Source: Aromatoleum toluvorans (GTDB lineage: Bacteria > Pseudomonadota > Gammaproteobacteria > Burkholderiales > Rhodocyclaceae). Taken from it: 43,992 bases of DNA. Below, one piece after another: positions 22,408-30,276 of the stretch (the stretch's first letter is position 1; each line of letters starts with the position of its first letter). The DNA is taken from assembly GCF_012910905.1 (NCBI RefSeq), contig NZ_WTVN01000035.1, positions 1-43,992 on the forward strand, written 5' to 3'. The position numbers were made by a program, and so were the translations under genes. A model generated the notes under the pieces. It made no database searches, was not told where the DNA came from, and worked only from the letters and a program-made list of their open reading frames with translations.

Positions 22408-23703
22408 TTATCGGGGGGCGGGCGCGACGAGGGCGCCGGACGGGCGTTCAAGGCCGAGGATGCGGTCGAGCTCGGCGCGGGCGCGGTAGGTCTCGGCCAT
22501 CGCGCGCAGATGCTGGGCACGTGCCTGCAGCAGCGTGCGCTGCGCGTCGAGCGCTTCGAGGAAGCTGAACTTGCCCAGCTCGAAGCCCTTCGACGCGGCT
22601 TCCCACGCGCTCTGCGCGCCGGGCAGCACCTCGGTGGCGAGCGTTTCGGTTTCGCCACGCGCCGCGACCAGCCGCTCGCGCGCCTGGAGCGCCTCCGCGG
22701 AGACCTGCAGACGCGCCGCGCTCAGCTCCTCGCGCGCCTTGTCCTCGCGCTTGAGCGCATCGACGAGATTGCCCTGGTTGCGGTCGAACAGCGGCAGGGG
22801 TACCGCCACGCCGATCACGGCCTGGTTGAGGCCCAGTTCCTCGGACCGCTTCGCCCCGAGGCTCACCGTCAGGTCGGGAATGCGGCGCGCCTTCTCGACC
22901 TCGGTGAGCGCCACGCGGTGGTCGATCTCGAGACGGGCGCGACGCACGGCCGGCGCGTCGTCGACCCGCGCCTGCAGCTCGTCGGGCGAGGGCGCGGCCG
23001 GCAGGTCGTCGAGGCGCGCCTCCAGCGTCCGCGCCGCGAGCTGCGGCTCGCCCAGCAGCGCGGCGAGACGGGCGCGCGCGGCGGCCAGTTCGCTGCGCGC
23101 CTGCGCCGCTTCGACGCGCACCCCCGCTTCGGCGACGCGGGCACGGGTTTCCTCGACCGGCGCGACCTTGCCGGCCAGCACCCGCAGTTCGGTCGCCCGC
23201 GTGCCGCGCCGTGCCAGTTCCAGCGCGCCGTCGGCGACGCGGACGCGTTCCTGCGCGATCAGCGCGTCGAAGAAGCCGGACGTGACCGCCGCGCCGATTG
23301 CCAGGCGCCGCGCCGTGTGCTCCGCGGCGGCGATATCGCGCGCGCGGTCGGCCGCGGCCATGCGCGCCGCGCGCTTGCCGCCGAGTTCGATCGGCTGGTT
23401 GAGCTGCACGGTCGTGGTGCGCGTGTCGTGGCGCGTGTCTTCCTGCAGCCAGGAAAGTTCGGGGTTGGGATAGGCGCCGGCCTGCTGGCGCAGCCCTTCG
23501 CGCGCTTCCACCTCGAGGCTCGCGGCGGCCAGCTCGGGGTTGTGCGCCAGCGCGCGCTCGATCGCCTCGCGCAGACTCAGGGTGGCGGATGCCGCCTGGG
23601 CAATGGGCGCTGCGGGGTTCGCCGGAGCCTGCGCGCCGGCGACGGCGGGCAGGCATAGCGCCAGGCACAGCGCCACGCCGCCCTTCAGGGGGGGTCGTGT
23701 CAT
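22408..23703 (-). CDS. czcC: Outer-membrane efflux protein CzcC (TolC family)
   Basis: A 431-residue protein with a Sec signal peptide (MTRPPLKGGVALCLALCLPA, cut near AGAQA). It has the repeated TolC structure: LSLREAIERALAHNPEL opens the first half and a second long alpha-hairpin region follows, with LNQPIELGGKRAAR and VPLPLFDRNQGN as the characteristic OEP loops. It forms the outer-membrane duct of the CzcCBA pump. The order czcC-czcB-czcA is the classical one. The start at 23703 gives a good signal peptide. No frameshift or missing part was seen. Confidence 0.93.
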   Translation of the reverse strand: MTRPPLKGGVALCLALCLPAVAGAQAPANPAAPIAQAASATLSLREAIERALAHNPELAAASLEVEAREGLRQQAGAYPNPELSWLQEDTRHDTRTTTVQLNQPIELGGKRAARMAAADRARDIAAAEHTARRLAIGAAVTSGFFDALIAQERVRVADGALELARRGTRATELRVLAGKVAPVEETRARVAEAGVRVEAAQARSELAAARARLAALLGEPQLAARTLEARLDDLPAAPSPDELQARVDDAPAVRRARLEIDHRVALTEVEKARRIPDLTVSLGAKRSEELGLNQAVIGVAVPLPLFDRNQGNLVDALKREDKAREELSAARLQVSAEALQARERLVAARGETETLATEVLPGAQSAWEAASKGFELGKFSFLEALDAQRTLLQARAQHLRAMAETYRARAELDRILGLERPSGALVAPAPR

Positions 23704-23837
23704 GCAATCCTCGTCGGGAATCGGTCGGATCCGCGCGCGCGCTACGCGGGCGAATGGATCAGGGAAACAACCGACGCGGACGGGGCTGGCGCGGGGGCAT
23801 GCGAGCCGTCAACGGCACGCCCGCCCTCGTCGGTTCG

Positions 23838-24182
23838 TCAGACGAGGACGGCCAGGGGCGGACGCAGGAAGCGCTCGGGCGGCGGATCGGGGACGAACGC
23901 GCCGTAGGGGGTGTCGTTCGCTTCGAAGCTCGGCACCGCCGGCACACGCGGCAGGCGAAAGACGGCGTGCAGGCAGTGGCAATGCAGGCCGGCGCAGCCA
24001 ACCTCGCTCCACAAGTGACCGTCGCCCCCGCCACCGCCCTGCCCCCCGTCATCAGCGGCCTGCAGCACGCCATGGCCCGCCGATCCGGCGAGGGCGGCCT
24101 CGCCGCGATACTCGACCACCGCCGCAGTGCACCATTGCAGCGGCAGGAAAAACATGAAGAAGAGGAGGACGAGCTTGCGCAC
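23838..24182 (-). CDS. CzcI-like small exported protein
   Basis: A 114-residue protein with a signal peptide (MRKLVLLFFMFFLPLQWCTA). The mature part is Gly/Asp-rich in the middle and has a Cys/His group (CAGLHCHCLH near residue 66), then a Pro-rich tail ending PPPERFLRPPLAVLV. The leader LFFMFFLPLQW and the position directly upstream of czcC match CzcI, a small periplasmic protein reported to modulate metal induction in Cupriavidus. Sequence similarity outside the leader is weak from memory, so the symbol is withheld. The gap to czcC is 134 bases. Confidence 0.65.
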   Translation of the reverse strand: MRKLVLLFFMFFLPLQWCTAAVVEYRGEAALAGSAGHGVLQAADDGGQGGGGGDGHLWSEVGCAGLHCHCLHAVFRLPRVPAVPSFEANDTPYGAFVPDPPPERFLRPPLAVLV

Positions 24183-24317
24183 GGGGAGGATTGTAGGGGA
24201 CCCACGGATTCACGTCACCCGCCGATCCGGACCGCCGCTCCAACAGCAGGCTCGCGCCCATGTCGGCGGACACGGCCATCCACATCGTGCCCGCGGCGGT
24301 GAATTCCGCGACGATCT

Positions 24318-24413
24318 TCAGCTTGTCCTCGGGCAGGAGGTTGCCCTGCGGCCGGTCGGCACCGCACGCCCTTCCTGCGGCTCGGCGTGCTCGTGATCGC
24401 GGCAGTCCGCCAT
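24318..24413 (-). other. Possible 31-residue leader ORF after the MerR-type promoter
   Basis: An ATG at 24413 with AAGGA about seven bases upstream opens MADCRDHEHAEPQEGR, a short Cys/His/acid-rich reading frame that stops at 24318. In a different frame the same DNA continues as LPEDKLKIVAEFTAAGTMWM, which looks more protein-like, so a one-base shift near 24350 may split a slightly longer gene. Both readings are weak; it is listed because its start lies about 24 bases downstream of the predicted transcription start. Confidence 0.25.
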
Positions 24414-24443
24414 GGCGGTTTCCTTTTTCCGTCGCATGGATGC

Positions 24444-24474
24444 ATTGGACACCCTGTACCAGCTACAGGGTCAA
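24444..24474 (-). promoter_or_regulatory. MerR-family metal-responsive promoter/operator driving the czc cluster
   Basis: On the complement, -35 TTGACC (24474-24469) and -10 TCCAAT (24449-24444) are separated by 19 bases, longer than usual. The spacer holds the dyad ACCCTGTA...TACAGGGT. An over-long spacer with such a dyad is the hallmark of MerR, ZntR, CadR and PbrR promoters, where the activator untwists the DNA when metal binds. It points leftward toward the czcI-like gene. No MerR-type regulator gene is in the window. Confidence 0.75.
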
Positions 24475-24560
24475 GCGGATCGACACGGGCGATCACTGGA
24501 ACGGGGGCTTGGCCCCACCCGATCTTAAGAAAACTTAATGTCGTGTACGGCCTGTTTTCT

Positions 24561-24579
24561 AATGCGAATCGTTATCATT
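24561..24579 (+). promoter_or_regulatory. Fur-box-like operator upstream of the iron permease genes
   Basis: AATGCGAATCGTTATCATT agrees with the classical 19-base Fur box (AATGATAATCATTATCATT) at 16 of 19 positions. It lies 24 bases before the cupredoxin start, where Fur with iron would repress the cupredoxin-FTR1 operon. Confidence 0.65.
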
Positions 24580-24602
24580 AAAAAGAACTTCCGGAGCCCG
24601 CC

Positions 24603-24926
24603 ATGACCCGCCTCGCCCTTCTCGCTGCGCTGTGCCTGCCGCTTGCCGCATTCGCGGCCGATCCCGCGGAGATTCCGCTGACGATCAAGAACCACCGCTT
24701 CGAGCCCGCCGAGATCCGCATCCCGGCCGGCCAGAAGGTCAAGCTGATGATCCACAACCAGGACAGCACGCCCGAGGAGTTCGAGAGCCACGAGCTCAAC
24801 CGCGAGAAGGTCATCCCCGGCGGCGCCAAGTCGGCAGTCTTCATCGGGCCGCTGCAGCCGGGCAAGTACCCGTTCTTCGGCGAATTCAACGAAGCGACCG
24901 CGCGCGGCGTGGTCATCGCGGAGTAA
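24603..24926 (+). CDS. Periplasmic cupredoxin-domain protein (EfeO N-domain-like)
   Basis: A 107-residue exported protein with a signal peptide (MTRLALLAALCLPLAAFA). The mature 88 residues form one cupredoxin-like domain: IPLTIKNHRFEPAEIRIPAG, HNQDSTPEEFESHELNREK and PGKYPFFGEF. The typical Cys copper ligand is absent, so a type 1 copper site is not expected; the EfeO cupredoxin domain shows the same FESHELNREK pattern. It probably helps oxidise or deliver iron to the FTR1 permease encoded six bases downstream. Start ATG 24603 has CGGAG about eight bases upstream. Confidence 0.85.
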   Translation: MTRLALLAALCLPLAAFAADPAEIPLTIKNHRFEPAEIRIPAGQKVKLMIHNQDSTPEEFESHELNREKVIPGGAKSAVFIGPLQPGKYPFFGEFNEATARGVVIAE

Positions 24927-24932
24927 GGCGCG

Positions 24933-25754
24933 ATGTTCGGCGCCGCCATCATCGTCTTCCGCGAATCCCTCGAGGCGGCGCTGCTGATCGGCATCATTGC
25001 CGCCGCGGCGCGCACGCTGCCCAATCGCAACCGCTGGCTGTGGAGCGGCGTCGGCGCGGGGGTGGCAGGCGCCCTGGTGGTCGCGGCGCTCGCCGGCAGC
25101 ATCGCCGAAATGGCGGGCGGCATGGGGCAGGAGATGCTCAACGCCGGGATCCTGGGCCTCGCGGTGGTCATGCTCGCGTGGCACAACATCTGGATGGCGC
25201 GGCACGCGCGCGCGATGGTCGACGGCGCGAAGGCGATCGTGCGCGACGTGGCGGACGGCCGGCGCGCGCTGTCGGCGATCATGGTGCTGGTCGCGATGGC
25301 GGTGCTGCGCGAAGGCTCCGAAACCGTGCTGTTCCTCTTCAGCCTCGCCTCCGAGGGTGAATCGACCGCGCAGGTGCTGGCGGGCGGAGCGCTCGGACTC
25401 GTGGCCGGCGCGGTCGTCGGCTACACGATGTACACCGGGCTGCTGCACGTGCCGATCCGCTGGTTCTTCACCGTCACCGCCGGGCTGGTGCTGCTGCTCG
25501 CGGCCGGCATGGCCGGGCAGATGGCGCGTTTCCTGATCCAGGGCGACATCCTGCCCCCGCTCGCGAATCCGATCTGGGACACCTCGGCCTGGCTGTCATC
25601 CAGCTCCGCCGGCGGCACGCTGCTGCACGTGCTCGCGGGCTACGACCCGCGCCCGAGCGCAATGCAGGCGCTGTTCTATCTCGGCACGATGGTGGCGATC
25701 GGACTGGGCATGTACCTCGTCCGCGCGCCGTCGCCCGCCCGCGCTTCCGTCTGA
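24933..25754 (+). CDS. FTR1-family iron permease (EfeU-like)
   Basis: A 273-residue membrane protein with about seven helices. It has the two REXXE iron-binding motifs of FTR1/EfeU: RESLE at 10-14 in helix 1 and REGSE at 126-130 in helix 4. These carry ferric or ferrous iron through the inner membrane. There is no long N-terminal domain as in fungal Ftr1. It forms an operon with the cupredoxin gene (6-base gap); EfeB peroxidase is not linked. The Fur-like site upstream fits iron repression. Confidence 0.92.
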   Translation: MFGAAIIVFRESLEAALLIGIIAAAARTLPNRNRWLWSGVGAGVAGALVVAALAGSIAEMAGGMGQEMLNAGILGLAVVMLAWHNIWMARHARAMVDGAKAIVRDVADGRRALSAIMVLVAMAVLREGSETVLFLFSLASEGESTAQVLAGGALGLVAGAVVGYTMYTGLLHVPIRWFFTVTAGLVLLLAAGMAGQMARFLIQGDILPPLANPIWDTSAWLSSSSAGGTLLHVLAGYDPRPSAMQALFYLGTMVAIGLGMYLVRAPSPARASV

Positions 25755-25856
25755 TTTCCGTCTCCCCGGCTCCAGCCACCCCCACTCCAGCGGGGTCGGG
25801 GCGTCGCATCGCGGCCATTTCCGCAGTCTTCAACGCAACCTACGAAAGGGATCAAC

Positions 25857-26588
25857 ATGAAAAAACAGCTCATCGCGCTGGCCGTCGCCGCCCTCGGCAC
25901 GGGCTTCGCCCATGCCGGCCCGGCCGCCTACATCTTCACGCCGACCGTCGAATACGGCGAGCACGAGATCGAGTTCAAGGCCGGTACGACCCGCGACCAC
26001 GGCAAGGAAGACGAGTCCGCGCTGATGATCGGCTACGGCCAGGGCGTGACGCCGTGGTGGTTCACCGAGCTGAGTGTCGAATGGGAGCGTGAGCGCGGCG
26101 AGCGTTTCAAGTACGAAGCCTTCGAATGGGAAAACAAGTTCCAGCTCACCGAGCCCGGCAAGTATCCGATCGACCTGGGCATCCTGGCCGAGATCGAGCG
26201 GCCGCGTAACCATGCGGAAGGCTGGGAGCTCAAGCTGGGCCTGCTGACGCAGAAGGATTTCGGCAAGGTGCAGGCGAACTTCAACCTGCTGGCCGAGCGC
26301 CACTTCGACGCTGAGGAAAAGAGCGAGACCGAGCTGGGCTACCAGTGGCAGGTGAAATACCGCCTGATGCCGACCTTCGAGTACGGCCTGCAGGGCATGG
26401 GCGAGGTCGGCAAGTGGGACAACTGGGCGGCCTCGGACGAGCAGGAGCACAAGGCCGGCCCGGCGATCTTCGGCAAGCTGCCGCTGGGCGGCCACCAGGC
26501 GCTGAAGTACGACGTGGGCTTCCTCTTCGGCATGACCAAGGCGACGCCCGATCACACGCTGCGCATGAAGCTCGAGTACGAGTTCTGA
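25857..26588 (+). CDS. Outer-membrane beta-barrel-like protein of unknown function
   Basis: A 243-residue exported protein: signal peptide MKKQLIALAVAALGTGFAHA, then alternating strands such as YIFTPTVEYGEHEIEFKAG, SALMIGYGQGVTPWWFTEL and TELGYQWQVKYRLMP. It ends in EYEF, with the C-terminal phenylalanine typical of Bam-assembled barrels. No family name is recognised. It is 102 bases after FTR1 and may be co-transcribed, suggesting an outer-membrane step for metal, but that is inference. RBS AAAGG precedes the ATG at a good distance. A strong terminator follows. Confidence 0.7.
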   Translation: MKKQLIALAVAALGTGFAHAGPAAYIFTPTVEYGEHEIEFKAGTTRDHGKEDESALMIGYGQGVTPWWFTELSVEWERERGERFKYEAFEWENKFQLTEPGKYPIDLGILAEIERPRNHAEGWELKLGLLTQKDFGKVQANFNLLAERHFDAEEKSETELGYQWQVKYRLMPTFEYGLQGMGEVGKWDNWAASDEQEHKAGPAIFGKLPLGGHQALKYDVGFLFGMTKATPDHTLRMKLEYEF

Positions 26589-26613
26589 TCCGCGCGCGGC
26601 CCCGCCCGCAGAC

Positions 26614-26641
26614 GCCCCGCCTTCGCGCGGGGCTTTTTTTC
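26614..26641 (+). terminator. Rho-independent terminator after the outer-membrane protein
   Basis: GCCCCGC and GCGGGGC (26614-26620, 26627-26633) form a 7-bp stem with a 6-base loop, followed by eight T residues. It ends the iron transport transcript. Confidence 0.9.
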
Positions 26642-26670
26642 GCCCGGACGCCGACCGGGCGCAGGCGTCG

Positions 26671-27150
26671 TCAGCGTCTGGCGAACTTGCCCACGAGCTG
26701 GGCGAGCTTCTCGGTCTTGCGGCGCTCGGCTTCCTCGGCGCGCTGGCGCTCGCGTTCGGCGTCCGCCGCGACCTTCTTGCGCTTGGCGACGTCGGCGAAG
26801 CGCTCCTTGAGCGTCTGGGCGGCGTGCTGGCGCTGTTCCTCGGTGACTTCGCCGCTTTCCTTGCCGTCGAGGTCGAAGCGCGCCGTGGCCTTCTCGACGG
26901 CCTTGAGGTAGCGCGTCGTCGCGGTGTGCATGCGCATCGCGCTGCGGATGACCTTGCGATCGACGTCGGGCAGGCGCTCGGCGATGGCCTTGTCGATGCG
27001 CAGCGCGAGCGGCTTCACTTCGGCGAAGGTGGGCGAGATTTCCTGAAGCTTCTGCAGCAGGCCGCGGGCGTCGAGGCCGGCGGGCTTGGCTGCGGTGGCC
27101 GGGGCGGCGGGCTGTTCGGCCACGGCTTCGGGAGTGGTTTCGGTATTCAT
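26671..27150 (-). CDS. ProQ/FinO-family RNA-binding protein
   Basis: The 159-residue protein begins MNTETTPEAVAEQPAA, an acidic/Ala-Pro linker, then a ProQ/FinO-like domain (about residues 30-115) with LQEISPTFAEVKPLALRI and LRIDKAIAERLPDVDRKVIR. The end is a charged helix (RAEEAERRKTEKLAQLVGKFARR). ProQ proteins bind structured RNAs and act as RNA chaperones in post-transcriptional regulation. It lacks the C-terminal Tudor-like domain of E. coli ProQ. ATG 27150 opens a normal FinO N-terminus; an upstream frame to 27405 is Arg-rich and looks noncoding. Confidence 0.85.
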   Translation of the reverse strand: MNTETTPEAVAEQPAAPATAAKPAGLDARGLLQKLQEISPTFAEVKPLALRIDKAIAERLPDVDRKVIRSAMRMHTATTRYLKAVEKATARFDLDGKESGEVTEEQRQHAAQTLKERFADVAKRKKVAADAERERQRAEEAERRKTEKLAQLVGKFARR

Positions 27151-27468
27151 TGCGGAAAGGTGCTGGAACTGCGGACGAAAAGCGGCATCATCGCATGAAA
27201 CAGCCGCAAGCTGGACGATCACGGCGTCAGGGCAGGCGCGCGCGGCGCTTGTCCCGGCGCATTCGTCCGTCGGGCAGACGCTCGCGGCCTGCGGCTTCCC
27301 GGAGCGGACGCGGTCGCGGGGGCGGCGACGCAAACTCGGGCGCTGCGCGCCCTCAGACATGCGTCGCCTTGTTTCCCCCGCAACCACGCCCGCTCCGGCG
27401 CTCACGACAGCCCGCCGGCCGAACGCACCGGCGCGCCGCGTGCGCCCGCCCTGACGGGTGAGCCTTGG
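27151..27468. other. Gene-free stretch between ProQ and the formate dehydrogenase gene
   Basis: About 318 bases with only Arg/Pro-rich, low-quality frames. An fdsD-like (about 70-residue) subunit gene, common downstream of fdsA, was looked for and not found on either strand. No clear terminator or promoter is visible. Confidence 0.4.
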
Positions 27469-30276
27469 TCAGGTCTCGACGGTTTCTTTTGTGGTGATCC
27501 TCGCGGCGCAGTACTTGAACTCGGGGATCTTGCCGAAGGGGTCGAGCGCGGGCTGGGTGAGCAGGTTCGCGGCGGCTTCGACGTAGCAGAAGGGCATGAA
27601 GATGGAGCCTTTCTGCATGCCGCGGTCGGCGCGCGCGGCCAGCGTGATCGCGCCGCGGCGCGTTTCGAGCGTGATCGTGGCGCCCGAGGCGACGCCCTGC
27701 GCGGCGAGGTCGTCGGGGTGCACGGTGCACCACGGCTGCGGCTCCAGCGCGTCGAGGACGTTGGCGCGGCGGGTCATCGAGCCGGTGTGCCAGTGTTCCA
27801 GCACGCGGCCGGTCGTGAGCACCATCGGGTAGTCGGCGTCGGGCAGTTCCGCGGCAGGCAGTGGCGTGACGGCGACGAAGCGGGCGCGGCCGTTGGCGGT
27901 CGGGAAGTCCTGCTCGAAGAGGACGGGGTAGGACGGGCCGTCCTCGGTGAATTTCGGCGCGATGGCCGCGCCTTCCGCTTCGAGCTGCGCCCAGGTGATG
28001 CCGGCATAGGCAGGCAGCGCCTGGCGCAGTTCGTCGAAGATCTCCGCGGGGCCGGCATAGTCCCACGCGAGGCCCAGGCGCTGCGCCATCTGCTGGATGA
28101 TCCACCAGTCGGGGCGCGCCTCGCCCGGCAGCGGCAGCACGGGCTGCGAGAGCTGCACGAGGCGGTCGGTGTTGGTGAAGCTGCCGGTCTTCTCCATCAG
28201 GCTGGAGGCCGGCAGGATCACGTCGGCGAGCATCGCGGTCTCGGTGAGGAAGAGGTCCTGCACGACGAGGTGCTCGAGCCCGCCCAGCGCGGCGCGCGCG
28301 TGCGCGAGGTCGGGGTCGGACATCGCGGGGTTTTCGCCTTCGATGTACATGCCGCGGATCTCGCCGGCGAGCGCGGCGTCCATGATCTCGACCACCGTCA
28401 GGCCGGGCTTGTCCGAGAGCGGCGTGTCCCACAGCGTCTCGAACTTCGCGCGCACGGCCGGATCACTGACGCGCTGGTAGTCGGGGAACATCATCGGAAT
28501 CAGGCCGGCATCGGAGGCGCCCTGCACGTTGTTCTGGCCGCGCAGCGGGTGCAGGCCGGTGCCGCGGCGGCCGATCTGGCCGGTCATCAGCGCGAGCGCG
28601 ATGAGGCAGCGCGAGTTGTCGGTGCCGTGGATGTGCTGCGAGATGCCCATGCCCCAGAAGATCATGCTGTTGGGGCCTTTCGCGTACAGACGGGCGACTT
28701 CGCGCGCAGTTTCTGCGGGAATGCCGGTGATCGCTTCGACGCGCTCGGGCGGGAATTGCAGCGCCGCGGCGCGGAAGGCGTCGAAGCCTTCGGTGCGCGC
28801 GGCGATGAAGGCCTCGTCGGTGAGCCCTTCCTCGATGATCACGCAGGCGAGCGACAGCAGCAGCGTGACGTCGGCGTCGGGGCGGAACTGCAGGTAGCGG
28901 TGGGCGTGGCGCGCGAGCGGGGTTTCGCGCGGGTCCATCAGCACGAGCTTCGCGCCGCGCTCGGCAGCATTTTTCATGAAGGACGCGGCGACCGGGTGGT
29001 TCGCGGCGGGGTTCGCGCCGATCACGACGATCACGTCGGCAAATTCGACGTCGCGCACGGGGTTGGACACCGCGCCGGAGCCGATGCCTTCGAGCAGCGC
29101 CGCGACCGAGGAGGCATGGCACAGGCGCGTGCAGTGGTCGACGTTGTGCGTGCCGAAACCGACGCGCACGAGCTTCTGGAAGAGGTAGGCCTCCTCGTTG
29201 CTGCCTTTCGCGGAACCGAAGCCGGCGAGGGCGTGCGGGCCGTGGGCGGCCTTGATGCGCGCGAGGCCGGCGGCGGCGGCGTCGAGCGCTTCTTCCCAAG
29301 TCGCTTCGCGGAAGGCGGCGAGCGGGTTGGCGGGGTCGAGGTCGACCGCTTTCGGGATGCCGGGCCTGCGGATCAGCGGCTTGGTGAGGCGCTGCGAGTG
29401 GCGCGGATAGCCGAAGCCGTAACGGCCCTTCACGCACAGGCGGCCGGCGTTCGCCGGGCCGTCGCGGCCGACGACATGGATGATCTTCGCCTCGTGGCCT
29501 TCGCCGGCGACGTGGTAGGTGGTCTGGCAGCCGACGCCGCAGTAGGGGCACAGCGAGTCGATGGCCTTGGTTGCGGCGACCGCTGCGGGCGCGGTGATGG
29601 GCTCGGCGAAGGCGCCCAGCACCGGCGCGGGTTCGGGTGCAGTCTTCGCAAGCGCCGCGGGCAGCAGCGCGCCGGTCGGACAGGCCTGCACGCATTCGCC
29701 GCAGCCGACGCACGAGGACGTGCCCATCGGGTCATCGAAGTCGAACACGATGGCACTGTCGGCGCCGCGGTGCGCGAGGCCGATCACGTCGTTGACCTGC
29801 TCCTCGCGGCAGGCGCGCAGGCAGCGCGTGCACTGGATGCAGGCGGCGAGGTTGACGGCGATGCCGGGGTGGCTGCGGTCGGCGGCCGGTTGTTCGCGCG
29901 GCGCGAAGCGGGATGCCTGCACGCCGAGTTCGTCGCACCAATGCGCGAGCTCGGAATCGGCCTTCTCGGCCTCGGCGGGCACGTCGGCACGCAGCAACTC
30001 CAGCACCATGCGTTGCGAGGCGCGGGCGCGCTCGCTCTCGGCCTTCACCTTCATGCCGGGCTTGGGCGCGCGGCAGCACGAGGGCGCGAGCACGCGCTCG
30101 CCGTCGATCTCGACGACGCAGGCGCGGCAGTTGCCGTCGGCGCGCAGGCCGTCGGTGTAGCACAGGTGCGGGATGTCGGTGCCGGCGCGGCGCGCGGCCT
30201 GCAGGATGGATTCGCCGGGCGCGGCGTCGATCTCGCGGCCGTCGAGTTCGAAGCGGATCATGTCGGCGGCGTTCAT
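27469..30276 (-). CDS. fdsA: NAD-dependent formate dehydrogenase, molybdopterin alpha subunit
   Basis: A 935-residue subunit with an N-terminal ferredoxin domain ([2Fe-2S] Cys39, 50, 53 and 67/68), two [4Fe-4S] motifs in CIQCTRCLRAC (146-156) and CVGCGECVQAC (189-199), a further cluster (CPYCGVGC from 243, plus Cys281) and the molybdopterin domains. In HCTRLCHASS, Cys386 occupies the selenocysteine position of FdhF, so this is the cysteine type, with His387 following. It oxidises formate to CO2 and passes electrons to the FdsGB-like partner. ATG 30276 overlaps the stop of the upstream subunit gene. fdhD, fdsC and fdsD are not in the window. Confidence 0.93.
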   Translation of the reverse strand: MNAADMIRFELDGREIDAAPGESILQAARRAGTDIPHLCYTDGLRADGNCRACVVEIDGERVLAPSCCRAPKPGMKVKAESERARASQRMVLELLRADVPAEAEKADSELAHWCDELGVQASRFAPREQPAADRSHPGIAVNLAACIQCTRCLRACREEQVNDVIGLAHRGADSAIVFDFDDPMGTSSCVGCGECVQACPTGALLPAALAKTAPEPAPVLGAFAEPITAPAAVAATKAIDSLCPYCGVGCQTTYHVAGEGHEAKIIHVVGRDGPANAGRLCVKGRYGFGYPRHSQRLTKPLIRRPGIPKAVDLDPANPLAAFREATWEEALDAAAAGLARIKAAHGPHALAGFGSAKGSNEEAYLFQKLVRVGFGTHNVDHCTRLCHASSVAALLEGIGSGAVSNPVRDVEFADVIVVIGANPAANHPVAASFMKNAAERGAKLVLMDPRETPLARHAHRYLQFRPDADVTLLLSLACVIIEEGLTDEAFIAARTEGFDAFRAAALQFPPERVEAITGIPAETAREVARLYAKGPNSMIFWGMGISQHIHGTDNSRCLIALALMTGQIGRRGTGLHPLRGQNNVQGASDAGLIPMMFPDYQRVSDPAVRAKFETLWDTPLSDKPGLTVVEIMDAALAGEIRGMYIEGENPAMSDPDLAHARAALGGLEHLVVQDLFLTETAMLADVILPASSLMEKTGSFTNTDRLVQLSQPVLPLPGEARPDWWIIQQMAQRLGLAWDYAGPAEIFDELRQALPAYAGITWAQLEAEGAAIAPKFTEDGPSYPVLFEQDFPTANGRARFVAVTPLPAAELPDADYPMVLTTGRVLEHWHTGSMTRRANVLDALEPQPWCTVHPDDLAAQGVASGATITLETRRGAITLAARADRGMQKGSIFMPFCYVEAAANLLTQPALDPFGKIPEFKYCAARITTKETVET

